Notes under the pieces: generated by a model
What the model saw: only the letters and a program-made list of their open reading frames with translations
What the model was told of the DNA's origin: nothing
The model's database searches: none
Shown here: positions 51,823 to 60,812 of the stretch, piece after piece
Position numbering within the stretch: position 1 is the first letter of the stretch
Layout of the letters: every line of letters starts with the position of its first letter
Translations under genes and position numbers: made by a program
DNA from: Luteolibacter sp. LG18
GTDB lineage: Bacteria > Verrucomicrobiota > Verrucomicrobiia > Verrucomicrobiales > Akkermansiaceae
Direction of reading: 5' to 3'
Assembly: GCF_036322585.1 (NCBI RefSeq)
Contig: NZ_AP024600.1
Span: 4,898,001-4,962,000 of the forward strand
DNA: 64,000 nt

Positions 51823-52929
51823 ATGAGCCACATTGTCCCCGTCGAGCACAGCGATCCCGTCAACGCGCAGATTCTTTCCATTTCCGAAGACCTGATCGCG
51901 GGCTTCCACCGCCACCCGTTCCATGTGATCGCGGAGAAATCCGGCGTCGCCCTGCCGGTGGTGCTGGAGCGCATCCGCGCGATGCTGGAGGGCGGGGTGA
52001 TCCGCCGGGTGCGCCAGACGCTGCTTTCCACCAAACTGGCCCACGGCGCGTTGGTCGCCTGGCGCGTGCCCGAAGAGAAGCTGAACGCGGCTTTCGACTT
52101 CATGGCGAAGGAAGATCCCTTCTCCGGCCACGTGGTGATCCGCTCCACCGACACCGAGGTGTCCGGTTCCGGCTACCGCCTGTGGACGACCCTGAAGGTG
52201 CCGGTCGGCGAATCGCTCGACGAACACGCCCAGGTGCTGATGCGCCTTACCGGGGCCGAGGAATACCTTCTCATGCCCGCCAACGGCGTGTTCGCGCTGG
52301 GCGTGGGCCATGTCCGCCGCCGCACCCTGGAACCGGGTGACCGCGCGGATGAACCGGGCGTGATGATGACGACCGTTCCCGTCGATTTGACGGAGGAGGA
52401 GTGGAACGTGTTGCTCGCCCTCAAGGAAGAGCTGACGCCGGACGAAATCACCGCCAGCCCATGGGATGCCCGCGCGGAGATCGCAGGCGTGAGCTTGGAG
52501 CGCTTCTGCGAGGTGGCAGAGACGCTGAACGCCAAGAAGGTGATCGGCCGTTTCTCGACCTTCCTAGAGCACGTGAAACCTTCTTCTACCGGTGAGCGCG
52601 TGACCCGATTCAACGGCCTGTTCCACTGGGCGGTGCCGAAGGGCCGCGAGATCGAGGCCGGCGGCGAAGTGGGCCGCCACTACTGCATGACCCACTGCTA
52701 CTGGCGTGAGGGCGGCCCGCAATTCGGCGACGTCAACATCATGGGAGTGGTCCACGGCACCGAGAAGACCCGCGTGCTGGAGCACAAGGCGGCGATCGAC
52801 CGCTATCTGGAAAGCGTCGGTATCCCGGTTTCCTACACCAACGTCTTCTGGGGTGGCCGCTCCGAGATCAAGCCGTCCGAGATCTCCCCGAAGGTCTACC
52901 ACGAGTGGCACGCCAAGCACGCGGAGTGA
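51823..52929 (+). CDS. fused double AsnC/AhbA-AhbB-like protein (siroheme decarboxylase/NirDL-like)
   Basis: The 368-residue protein contains two related halves. Each has a winged helix part (I-A-E-K-S-G-V-A-L-P-V-V-L-E-R-I; F-C-E-V-A-E-T-L-N-A-K-K-V-I-G-R) and a ferredoxin-like domain. Motifs typical of siroheme decarboxylases occur: G-V-I-R-R-V in the first half, and H-Y-C-M-T-H-C-Y-W-R-E with N-I-M-G-V-V-H-G-T in the second half. AhbA/AhbB and NirD/L/G/H decarboxylate siroheme on the way to heme or heme d1. Here both subunit types are fused. No other tetrapyrrole gene lies nearby, so a regulatory AsnC role is an alternative. Confidence 0.68.
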   Translation: MSHIVPVEHSDPVNAQILSISEDLIAGFHRHPFHVIAEKSGVALPVVLERIRAMLEGGVIRRVRQTLLSTKLAHGALVAWRVPEEKLNAAFDFMAKEDPFSGHVVIRSTDTEVSGSGYRLWTTLKVPVGESLDEHAQVLMRLTGAEEYLLMPANGVFALGVGHVRRRTLEPGDRADEPGVMMTTVPVDLTEEEWNVLLALKEELTPDEITASPWDARAEIAGVSLERFCEVAETLNAKKVIGRFSTFLEHVKPSSTGERVTRFNGLFHWAVPKGREIEAGGEVGRHYCMTHCYWREGGPQFGDVNIMGVVHGTEKTRVLEHKAAIDRYLESVGIPVSYTNVFWGGRSEIKPSEISPKVYHEWHAKHAE

Positions 52930-52977
52930 TCACCGCCTGATCTTGAACTTTCGTTCCGGATCCGTCATGGAGAGAGG

Positions 52978-53328
52978 GTGAAAATCCTCTCTCTTTTCGT
53001 CGGCATGCCGCTCGTGTTCGCAGCGGTTTCCTGCGCGCCTTCGCCCGAGGTCCAGGCGACTCGCGCCCTCACCGGAGATCCACACTGGCCGCTGGTGCTG
53101 GCGAACACCCAGCGGACGATCCGTCACCGCGAACAACAGGACTTCTGGGCCGCCAATGCTCGCTACACACCGCATTCCTACGATGGTCGCGTGTGGGTGA
53201 TCCGCGCCTCGGGAGCGTATCCGATCGACCTGCCGGGCGACTTCATCGACCTCGCCGTGCGCAACGACGGCACCGTTCTCGATTACTCGCCTTCACCGAG
53301 GCATGAGTCGATCGTGCAGGGACATTGA
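52978..53328 (+). CDS. small lipoprotein of unknown function
   Basis: The 116-residue product has a short lipoprotein signal (A-A-V-S-C, Cys19) and a compact mature domain rich in Arg, His and aromatic residues (H-W-P-L-V-L-A-N-T-Q-R-T-I-R-H-R). It has no recognised family. A GTG at 52978 is used, after the purine-rich gagaggg. It is convergent with the PAP2 gene, 15 bases apart. Confidence 0.6.
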   Translation: MKILSLFVGMPLVFAAVSCAPSPEVQATRALTGDPHWPLVLANTQRTIRHREQQDFWAANARYTPHSYDGRVWVIRASGAYPIDLPGDFIDLAVRNDGTVLDYSPSPRHESIVQGH

Positions 53329-53343
53329 CCCGCAGCCCGATTC

Positions 53344-54075
53344 TCATGCGGATCGGCCTCCCAACCGCCGGGCCCTCCTGATTGTGCGGCGTAGGCGACA
53401 GCCCGAGGTGCAGCCCACCATGAATCCCAGCCACAGGCCCCCGACCACATCGGAGGGATGATGATACACCCCCACCATCCGGCTGCCACCAATGACGATC
53501 GCCCCCGCCGTCAACGGAATGCCTGCCCACGGAAGGGCCACCAGCAGGGGCCCGCTTCCCGCGGCGGCGAGCGATGAGTGGCCGGACGGGTAGCTGTTGT
53601 AGTCCCCGTGCAAGGTCGGGCCGTTCAGATACCAGGGCTCCACCCCTCTGCGGATCATCTCCCGAGGTCGGACCCTTCCGACCAGCACCTTCAGCCCCCG
53701 GCTCACCACGGTGGTGATGCACGCGGCACACACGACCGCCGCCGTCATGCGCAGCAGGACTGCGGACTTCCTGAACCGCTGGACCGCGAGCAGGCCTAGG
53801 AGAATGACCAGGGTGAAATAGAAGTCCCCGGCTCGGTTGAAGAACCGGCACGAGGCGATCACCTCGCCAGCCTGAGGTTTGGGGCAATCGCGCAGCGTCC
53901 GCGTGATCCAATCCATCCATGGCCGATCCACGGTCCACGCCATCACGATGGAGATTACCAATCCCGACACCGCCAGCCACCGCAGATGGCCCCTGCACCA
54001 GCAACGTTTCATCCACCGGAACTCGGAACGGAGCGCCCGGCGGAACCTTTTCAAAAACGTCGTGTGTTCAAGCAT
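53344..54075 (-). CDS. PAP2 family phosphatase
   Basis: The 243-residue membrane protein has about five hydrophobic segments and the three PAP2 phosphatase motifs: K-V-L-V-G-R-V-R-P-R, Y-P-S-G-H-S-S and G-G-S-R-M-V-G-V-Y-H-H-P-S-D. Such enzymes dephosphorylate lipid phosphates (undecaprenyl diphosphate, phosphatidate and similar) on the periplasmic side. The ATG at 54075 overlaps the end of the czcA-like gene by eight bases, so it is the last gene of that operon. A functional link to metal efflux is not obvious. Confidence 0.9.
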   Translation of the reverse strand: MLEHTTFLKRFRRALRSEFRWMKRCWCRGHLRWLAVSGLVISIVMAWTVDRPWMDWITRTLRDCPKPQAGEVIASCRFFNRAGDFYFTLVILLGLLAVQRFRKSAVLLRMTAAVVCAACITTVVSRGLKVLVGRVRPREMIRRGVEPWYLNGPTLHGDYNSYPSGHSSLAAAGSGPLLVALPWAGIPLTAGAIVIGGSRMVGVYHHPSDVVGGLWLGFMVGCTSGCRLRRTIRRARRLGGRSA

Positions 54076-57000
54076 CGGCGGTTTCAAAGCGGCCGAACTT
54101 CAAGGCCAGGGCCGGAAGCAAGAGCAGGTTCAGAGCGGTGGAAGAAATGAGGCCACCGAGGATCACGACAGCCATCGGCCCCTCAATCTCGCGGCCCGCA
54201 TCTCCGGAGCCGAGCGCCAGGGGCAGAAGCCCCAGCGCGGTGACCAGTGCCGTCATCAGGATCGGAACCAAGCGTTCACCCGCACCATTCAGGGCGGTTT
54301 CCAGATTCCATGGCAGCCCTTCGGACTGGACCAGATGCTGGTAGTGGGAAAGCAGCATGATCGAATTCCGGGTCGTGATGCCGAAGAGGGTCACGAAGCC
54401 GACCATCGATCCGATCGACAACGTGCCACCATGCACCCACACCGCCAGCACTCCGCCAATCAGGGCGAAGGGCACGTTCACCAGCACCAGAATGACGTGC
54501 CTCGACCGGCGGAAGACCAGCGCGAGGAGGACCACGATTCCGATCGCGGCCACGGCGGAATGCGCCAGCAGCTCACGGGTTCCCTTGGATTCCTCCTCGG
54601 CCGCGCCACTAAGCTCGACGTAAGCCCCGGCGGGAAGTTTCTCGGCCGCGAGCTTTTTCCGCGCGGCAGCCACGAAGCCGGACACGTCGTTCCCCGTGGG
54701 ATTGCAGGTCACGGTCTGGCGGCGGCGAGCCCCCTCGTGCTGGATCAACTCCCGGCCATAAGTAAGCGAGACATCAGCCAGTTGCTTGAGTGGCAGGCGG
54801 GTGCCCGCGGAGTTCGCCAGCATCAAATCCCCCAGCGCCTCCGGATCTTTTCTGGCTTCCTCCGCCACCAGCACGGCAACCTCCATCACCCGTCCACCGC
54901 GCACGACCTGGGCCACATCGGCTCCTTGGCAAGCTACCTGCACCGCCTCCAACACGTCCAAGGGCCTGAAGCCGAAGCGGGTCAAACGTTCCGGCTTCAG
55001 CTTGATCGACAGCACCGGTGCCCCGACGGAGGCCTTCACCTGCACATCCGCCGCTCCCGGCACGGAGCCAAGCACGCCCGCCACGCGATGGGCCGCGGAA
55101 TCAAGCGCGTCCAGATCGTCGCCAAACACATTGACCACCACGCTGGCCGTCTCCCCCGAAATCGTTTCGCTGATGCGGTCGCCGAGGAAGGTCAGCACTT
55201 CGGACTGGATACCCGGCACGTTCTTGAGAAGGGCGCGGAGTTCCTCCTGCACGGCCTCTTCCTCGCCGGGCGAGCCGGGTTTGAGCTCGACGTGGAACTC
55301 ACAGCGGTTGGTGCCCCAGGTGTCTTCCCCTTGCTCGGCCCGCCCGACCTGGAGCTCCACGGTGGCAACCTTGGGGATCTTGAGGATCTCATCCGAAATC
55401 ACCGAACCCAGCCGGTTCATCTCAGCGAGAGAGGTACCGGGCGCGGCGGATACCTGGACCACGAAGTGCCCTTCCCGGAACTCCGGCAGCAATTCGCCCC
55501 CCAGCAATGGCACCAGGGCAAGGGAGCCCCCGAGGATGAGCAGCGTGGTGCCCATGGCGAGCCAGGGATGCTGGCTGATTGCTCCCAGCAACCGGAGGTG
55601 AAGCGCCTTCAGCCAGCCGATGTAGCGAGGCTCCGCATGTGGCTTGGTGCGGGCGAGCATCACCATGCAAAGCGCCGGGGTGACTGTGAGGGCGACCAGC
55701 AGCGACATCAGCACGGAAAGAATGAAGGCCACTCCCAGCGGTCCGAAGAAGCGCCCCTGCAGCCCGCTCATGGTGAGCACGGGCAAGAACACCACCGCCA
55801 CGATGAAGGTGGCGTATACCACCGCTCCGCGCACCTCGATGGAGGCATCGAACACCACCTCCAGCAAGGGCCGTGGCGCGGCAGCCACCGCGTTTTCCCG
55901 CAGCCGCCGGAGGATGTTCTCCACGTCGATGATCGCATCGTCCACCACCACCCCGATCGCCACCGCGAAACCACCGAGGGTCATCGTGTTGATCGAAACC
56001 CCGAAGGCATCGAGCACGCCCATGGCTCCCAGCAACGACAGAGGGATGGTGACAAAGGAGATGAACGCGGTGCGGAGGTCCAACAGAAACAGCAGCAGCA
56101 CGAGCGCGACCAGAGCACCGCCGACGAGAAGGGAGTGCTGCACGTTGCCAAGCGCCGTCTCGATGAATGTCGCCGGCCGGTGGAGACGCGGAAAGACCTC
56201 GATCCCCTGCTCGGCGAAAAGCGGCTTGAGCTCGTCAAGGGCCGCCTCGACCTTCCGGGTCGTCTCCAGGGTGTTCGCTCCATACTGACCGGAGAGAGAC
56301 AGCAGGACGCCCGGCTTCCCCTGCACGAGTGAGTCACCGAATTTCGGCTCCGCACCATCCACCACGCGGGCGACGTCACGGAGCCGGACGCTCACGCCAT
56401 TGCTCTGGATGATCTCCACCTCGCCGAGCGCTTCCGGTGTCAGCGATTGCCCGTCCGTCTGGAGCACCACGCGCTGGGTGGGGGTATCGATGAATCCCGC
56501 GCCGCGGATGCCGGTGGCGGCACGCGCGGTGGCCACGACCTCGCTGAACGGGATGTCATAGGCCACCAGTTTCTCCGGAATGACCTGCACCTGGAGTTGG
56601 TGGACACTGCCGCCGAACACCGTGCTCCGCGCGACGCCGGGCACCGCCAACAGCCGCGGGCGCAGCGTCCAGTCCGCGAACGTCCGGAGTTCCATCGGGG
56701 TGAGTTTTTCCGACCGCAGCCCGATCTTGAGCAGGTCCATCGTGGACGAGGTGAGCGGAGACATCTTCGGAGCCTTCACGCCCTCGGGAAATTGCCCCGC
56801 CAGCTCGGCCAGCTTCTCGGCCAGGAGCTGGCGGGCGGTGAACGGATTCGTCCCCTCCTTGAACACCACGTTCACCACCGACAAACCTTGGATCGATTCC
56901 GAGCGGATCGTCTCAATGTCCCCCGCGCCATTGATCGCCGACTCCACCGGCCGGGTGACGAGCGCCTCGACCTGCTCCGGAGCCAAACCCGGTGCCTCGG

Positions 57001-57151
57001 TCTGCACCGCCACCTGCGGAGGAACGAACTCGGGGAACACGTCCAGCGATACCTGCGACGACACGTAGGCCCCATAGGCGATCGCCAGCAGGGCGAGGAT
57101 CAGAACCACCCCGCGATAGCGGAGTGAAAACATGACAATACGGTTGAGCAT
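54068..57151 (-). CDS. czcA: heavy-metal efflux RND transporter permease (CzcA-like)
   Basis: The 1027-residue inner-membrane protein has the RND layout with twelve predicted helices and two large periplasmic loops. The HME-type proton-relay region G-V-V-V-D404-D405-A-I-I-D409-V-E411-N is intact. The N-terminus L-D-V-F-P-E-F-V-P-P-Q-V-A-V-Q-T-E and R-P-V-E-S-A-I-N-G match CzcA/CusA. It exports divalent or monovalent metal ions together with the adaptor and outer-membrane genes upstream. The start lies three bases after the adaptor stop. The exact metal cannot be told from these motifs. Confidence 0.93.
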   Translation of the reverse strand: MLNRIVMFSLRYRGVVLILALLAIAYGAYVSSQVSLDVFPEFVPPQVAVQTEAPGLAPEQVEALVTRPVESAINGAGDIETIRSESIQGLSVVNVVFKEGTNPFTARQLLAEKLAELAGQFPEGVKAPKMSPLTSSTMDLLKIGLRSEKLTPMELRTFADWTLRPRLLAVPGVARSTVFGGSVHQLQVQVIPEKLVAYDIPFSEVVATARAATGIRGAGFIDTPTQRVVLQTDGQSLTPEALGEVEIIQSNGVSVRLRDVARVVDGAEPKFGDSLVQGKPGVLLSLSGQYGANTLETTRKVEAALDELKPLFAEQGIEVFPRLHRPATFIETALGNVQHSLLVGGALVALVLLLFLLDLRTAFISFVTIPLSLLGAMGVLDAFGVSINTMTLGGFAVAIGVVVDDAIIDVENILRRLRENAVAAAPRPLLEVVFDASIEVRGAVVYATFIVAVVFLPVLTMSGLQGRFFGPLGVAFILSVLMSLLVALTVTPALCMVMLARTKPHAEPRYIGWLKALHLRLLGAISQHPWLAMGTTLLILGGSLALVPLLGGELLPEFREGHFVVQVSAAPGTSLAEMNRLGSVISDEILKIPKVATVELQVGRAEQGEDTWGTNRCEFHVELKPGSPGEEEAVQEELRALLKNVPGIQSEVLTFLGDRISETISGETASVVVNVFGDDLDALDSAAHRVAGVLGSVPGAADVQVKASVGAPVLSIKLKPERLTRFGFRPLDVLEAVQVACQGADVAQVVRGGRVMEVAVLVAEEARKDPEALGDLMLANSAGTRLPLKQLADVSLTYGRELIQHEGARRRQTVTCNPTGNDVSGFVAAARKKLAAEKLPAGAYVELSGAAEEESKGTRELLAHSAVAAIGIVVLLALVFRRSRHVILVLVNVPFALIGGVLAVWVHGGTLSIGSMVGFVTLFGITTRNSIMLLSHYQHLVQSEGLPWNLETALNGAGERLVPILMTALVTALGLLPLALGSGDAGREIEGPMAVVILGGLISSTALNLLLLPALALKFGRFETADA

Positions 57152-57154
57152 GAG

Positions 57155-58156
57155 TCAATCGGGTGCGCCTTCGGCCGCGGGAAGGATCTCCCTGGAAAGC
57201 AAGGCCTGGGCACCGGCCACCACGACCGTCTCCCCCGCTTCCACGCCCTCTTTGACGAACCAGCCATCCTGCACGGGCGAGTCGAGGGCGACCTCCCGGC
57301 GGGTGAATTCCTCATCCTCCGTCCGGACATACACCCAGCCCTTGCCCTCATGGCGCACCACCGCCTCCCGCGGAATCACGATGCCCTTGAGAACTTCACC
57401 CGGCACCTGGAAAACAATGTCCAAAGCCATTCCGGGGCGCAGCGGAAACTGGCCATCCTCCACCCTCAGCATATATGCCTGCGCGAGCGTTTTGGGATCC
57501 ACCGCGGTGGCGGGTTTGATCCTGGCCGTGGCGAACGGCTTGTCCTCACGCCCCAAAACGGTCATGCGAGCGGAGACGGGTTCTCCCTCAAAGGATTCAC
57601 CCGCCGGCAGATCCGCCCGGACAAAGGCCGTCTTCCCGGACACCAGCGAGGCCACCAGTTTCGCCCGTTCGTCGCCATCCAGCGCCGCCAGCTCCTCGCC
57701 CCATTCGAACGCCAGACGCCGCGTGAGCGAATGCAGGGCGATGGTATCTGCACGGAACTGGGCGGACGCCGCTTCGACATTTTTGCGCGCGATGTTCTCG
57801 CCATTCCGGAACAAGGTTCCGGCTCGTTCGTTCTCGGCCCGTGAGACCTCCAATGCCGCGGCCGCGGTGGCCAGTTCGCCATCCAAGGCGACGAAGGGCG
57901 CGGGATCGATCACCCTGCCGTAGGCCTTCCGCTCGGGAGGCATGGTTCCTTTCTTGGCCGCGGAAAATGCCAACCGGAGCAACTCCTGCCGCTCGGTGTC
58001 GAGATGTAGCGTGCCTTCATGCGTTGCCGGGGATTCCGTCCCCTCGGCAGCGGAATCCGCCTCGGCATGACGGTGGTCGAATCCCCGCATCACCAGCCAG
58101 GCAAAACCGCCGAGCAGCGCGAGACACATCAGGATCGCAAAAAAGCGTTTCATCAT
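57155..58156 (-). CDS. czcB: RND efflux periplasmic adaptor (CzcB/HlyD-like)
   Basis: The 333-residue membrane-fusion protein has an N-terminal anchor (about 4-24), a helical hairpin (about 95-140), lipoyl/beta-barrel parts and a membrane-proximal domain (V-Y-V-R-T-E-D-E-E-F-T-R-R-E-V). A His/Asp-rich stretch follows the anchor (F-D-H-R-H-A-E-A-D), possibly metal binding. It bridges CzcA and the TolC-type channel. The start overlaps the TolC stop (TGATGA). The hairpin is short compared with some CzcB proteins. Confidence 0.9.
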   Translation of the reverse strand: MMKRFFAILMCLALLGGFAWLVMRGFDHRHAEADSAAEGTESPATHEGTLHLDTERQELLRLAFSAAKKGTMPPERKAYGRVIDPAPFVALDGELATAAAALEVSRAENERAGTLFRNGENIARKNVEAASAQFRADTIALHSLTRRLAFEWGEELAALDGDERAKLVASLVSGKTAFVRADLPAGESFEGEPVSARMTVLGREDKPFATARIKPATAVDPKTLAQAYMLRVEDGQFPLRPGMALDIVFQVPGEVLKGIVIPREAVVRHEGKGWVYVRTEDEEFTRREVALDSPVQDGWFVKEGVEAGETVVVAGAQALLSREILPAAEGAPD

Positions 58157-59493
58157 CGGGAAAGCGGGGTTTGAAGGGCATCCTCCAGGCTGCCGAGCGC
58201 GGCCTGCAGCTCCGCCTGGGCATCCAGCCGGGCGAGATCGGTCGTGGCCTGTTCGAGGCTGGCCGAGGCCACCGCCAAGCGGTCGGTTTCCCCGCCTTGG
58301 GCAAGCGCTTCCGCGGATTGCACCTGCTTCTCCTGGGAAGCCACGAGCTCACCCGCGGTCGAGTATTTCGCGCGGGCTCCACGCCACGACGCGAGAGCCT
58401 TGTCCACTTCCGCGGAAGCGGCCGCCTGGACGGCAGTGAATTTCACCGCGGCCTCCCACCGTTTCGCCTCGGCTTCCCCGATCGACCCTTGGTTCTGATT
58501 GAATACCGGCAGGTTGAACGTCGAACCGAGCGACCACTTGTGCGTCCCCGCGTCCCATTGGTAGCCAGGCCCGAGATGGATGTCCGGATACTGCTTTGCC
58601 ACCTCGCCCCTCAGGGCGGCTTCCGAAGCGGCGTAGTCCGCAAGCGCCGCCAGGACATCGGAACGGTGCTGGAGTGCCTGGTGGCGAGCCGCCTCGATAT
58701 CCCCCACCTCGGGAACTTTCTCGAATTCGGACAAGGACCACACCGCCCCATCCATCGCCCGCGCGCTGAGCCCCACGGCCTCCGCCACCGCGGCCTGGGC
58801 CTCGCCCTTCTGGCGGACGGCATCCGCCTGCTGCATCTTGAGCTGGGTGAGCAGCAACCGGGATTGAACGAAGTCCGGCCGGGAAGCTTCACCCGCCGCC
58901 ACCCGCTGGTTCATCATCTCGATCACCTGGGCCTGGCTGTCGATCGCCCGCTGGGTCATGGCCTCGCGGCGCCCGGCAACGGAGAGTTCAAGCAAGGCCT
59001 TCCGCAGCTTGCCGCGCATCTGCCAGGAAACCTCCGCCACATGGAATCCCGCGGAAGCCGCTTGCTCGCGGGCCAGGTCGATGCGGGTCCGTCGCTTTCC
59101 CGCGGTTTCGATCGGAATGTCAAAATCAATGCCGTAGGTTCCGAGCATCCACTTGAAAGGTGCCGTGAACTGCGGGGACAAGGTCACGCCGGGATTCGGC
59201 CGTTCCGCCGCGGTGGCGATCGCCGCCTTCGCGGACTCCAATTGGGCCCTTGCCACCGCCACCTCCGGATTCAACCGCCGTCCCACGGCGGTGAGATTCT
59301 TCAGGTTCCACGAGGACACCGGCCATCGTTGACCGGTCGCCACCACCGCGTCCCTCACCTCCCTGTCCTCCAATGTCCGCCGGGTGAAACGATATGCCGA
59401 AGTCCCGGGCGACAAGGGCAGCGCGCTGTATCCGGCACAGCCGGACAGCGCCACGGCCACCACCAAGGGAAGCGGGAAACGGACAAAACGCAT
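58153..59493 (-). CDS. czcC: TolC family outer-membrane efflux lipoprotein (CzcC-like)
   Basis: The 446-residue protein has a lipobox (A-L-S-G-C, Cys19) and two OEP repeats of long helices with Ala/Gln-rich heptads (A-R-A-Q-L-E-S-A-K-A-A-I-A-T-A; A-E-A-K-R-W-E-A-A-V-K-F-T). It forms the outer-membrane exit duct of the metal efflux system. The ATG at 59493 is preferred to one four codons earlier. It is the first gene of the czcCBA-PAP2 operon, and no metal-responsive regulator is encoded next to it. Confidence 0.9.
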   Translation of the reverse strand: MRFVRFPLPLVVAVALSGCAGYSALPLSPGTSAYRFTRRTLEDREVRDAVVATGQRWPVSSWNLKNLTAVGRRLNPEVAVARAQLESAKAAIATAAERPNPGVTLSPQFTAPFKWMLGTYGIDFDIPIETAGKRRTRIDLAREQAASAGFHVAEVSWQMRGKLRKALLELSVAGRREAMTQRAIDSQAQVIEMMNQRVAAGEASRPDFVQSRLLLTQLKMQQADAVRQKGEAQAAVAEAVGLSARAMDGAVWSLSEFEKVPEVGDIEAARHQALQHRSDVLAALADYAASEAALRGEVAKQYPDIHLGPGYQWDAGTHKWSLGSTFNLPVFNQNQGSIGEAEAKRWEAAVKFTAVQAAASAEVDKALASWRGARAKYSTAGELVASQEKQVQSAEALAQGGETDRLAVASASLEQATTDLARLDAQAELQAALGSLEDALQTPLSR

Positions 59494-59846
59494 CCGGGCA
59501 TGCAAACCACGTCCTGCCCGCGTGGCAATCCGGCGCGGGTCCGATTACGCGATTGTCATCTGGTTCAATGACCAAGGCAGAAGCGATTCACGCCCTCTCG
59601 AGAAGCTTGGGCAACCGTTCGACATTCCGGGCCGACAAACACGCCTGCCTACAGGAAGCGTGGAAACCATGATCACCCCGACTCATCTGACACCCTATCC
59701 GCTGGATGATGAAAATCGCTCATTTCCATGGCCGACGGGCGATTTGATGAAACACCGGGAATGGTGAATCGACGCGAAAAATAGATTTATTCGGAAAACA
59801 AAAAAGACGTGATCTTCCCGGCGTTTCGTGATGCATTGTAAATGCG
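59494..59846. other. divergent intergenic region between czcC and the hexapeptide gene
   Basis: This stretch of about 350 bases has no supported gene. It becomes AT-rich near 59770-59820. A short hairpin gcatt-gta-aatgc lies at about 59833. It should contain the czc operon promoter on the - strand and the promoter of the hexapeptide gene on the + strand, but no boxes were convincing. Confidence 0.3.
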
Positions 59847-60752
59847 ATGCAAGCGTGTCTTTTACCCCCACGTCACCCCGCCCTGTGCACCCCACTGACC
59901 GCGAATCGCCAGCTCGGCGATTGTCCGATCGCCAATGTGCCGCTGCGGGAATTGATCACCACGGACCTGATTCGTTCCGGGTTCCAGCTCGTGCAGCCCT
60001 CCGAGGCCACGGAGCGAACCATCCGCATGCCGATCGACAATTGGATCGAAATCGGCGCCCTGCTCCTGCTCGGGCGGGTTGCCAAGCCCGCCTGCCTGTA
60101 TGACAGCGAGGGCAATCCGCTGGCATGGAAGGGGGATCCGGATCCGGAAAAATGTCCGGAGCGGCTGGTGACGGACGCGAACTGTTTCACGATCCGCTAC
60201 CCGTGGGATCTGCTGCGCATGCACGAGGAAGTGCTGGCGATGATGGATGAATCCGTGAACCACGGGGAGATCAGCAAGCTCGCCACCATCACCGGCATCG
60301 TCCGCATCGGCAATGGCTCGAAAATCCTTCCCGGCACGGTGATCGAGGGCCCGGTCCTGATCGGCCCGAACTGCCACATCGGCCCGAACGCCTACATCCG
60401 CGGCGCCACCTCGATCGGCGCGAATTGCTACGTCGGCAACGGCGCGGAGGTGAAGAACTCGATTCTCTACAACAACACCTACATTTCCCGGCAGTGCTAC
60501 GTGGGGGACTCGATCATCGGCACTCATGTGACACTCGGGGCCGGGACCTGCACCGAAAACCACCGTCACGACGGCCGCCACCACGTTTCCACGATCCAGG
60601 GCAAGGCGATCAACACCGGACGGGTGAAATTCGGCGCGATCATCGGCGACGGCGTGAAAACCGGGGTGAACACCTCCATCGAGGCCGGGATCAAGATCGG
60701 CATTGCCCGGACCACGAAGCCGGGTTCTTATGTCGGCAAGGACCTCCTGTGA
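59847..60752 (+). CDS. left-handed beta-helix (hexapeptide repeat) protein, nucleotidyl/acyltransferase-like
   Basis: The 301-residue protein has a divergent N-terminal part (about 1-140) with a W-I-E-I-G-A-L-L-L-L-G-R segment. Hexapeptide repeats run over about 150-290 (I-V-R-I-G-N-G-S-K-I-L-P-G-T-V-I-E-G-P-V and following), as in GlmU-like left-handed beta-helices. The helix pattern suggests an acyltransferase or nucleotidyltransferase tail, but N-terminal catalytic motifs were not found. The first cysteine-rich residues are unlike the family, so the true start may lie downstream. It precedes phoB by 60 bases. Confidence 0.72.
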   Translation: MQACLLPPRHPALCTPLTANRQLGDCPIANVPLRELITTDLIRSGFQLVQPSEATERTIRMPIDNWIEIGALLLLGRVAKPACLYDSEGNPLAWKGDPDPEKCPERLVTDANCFTIRYPWDLLRMHEEVLAMMDESVNHGEISKLATITGIVRIGNGSKILPGTVIEGPVLIGPNCHIGPNAYIRGATSIGANCYVGNGAEVKNSILYNNTYISRQCYVGDSIIGTHVTLGAGTCTENHRHDGRHHVSTIQGKAINTGRVKFGAIIGDGVKTGVNTSIEAGIKIGIARTTKPGSYVGKDLL

Positions 60753-60764
60753 CGCATTTGTCAC
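60749..60764 (+). terminator. short inverted repeat overlapping the hexapeptide gene stop
   Basis: gtgac / gtcac arms (60749-60753, 60760-60764) around gcattt. The TGA stop is within the left arm. It is too short for a firm terminator call, and a regulator site ahead of phoB is equally possible. Confidence 0.3.
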
Positions 60765-60812
60765 GATCCCTCGTTTCGTGTGTGACGGGGTTCCGCGCTA
60801 CACCACGGCCCG

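Noticed and set aside
53879..56332. An 817-residue + strand frame across the PAP2 and czcA genes
   Set aside because: It is antisense to well-supported RND and PAP2 motifs and has a His/Gln/Arg-rich composition typical of shadow frames.
60753..60812. Pho box upstream of phoB
   Set aside because: TGTCAC-like and TGTGAC strings occur, but their spacing and order do not match the tandem seven-base repeats of a Pho box convincingly.
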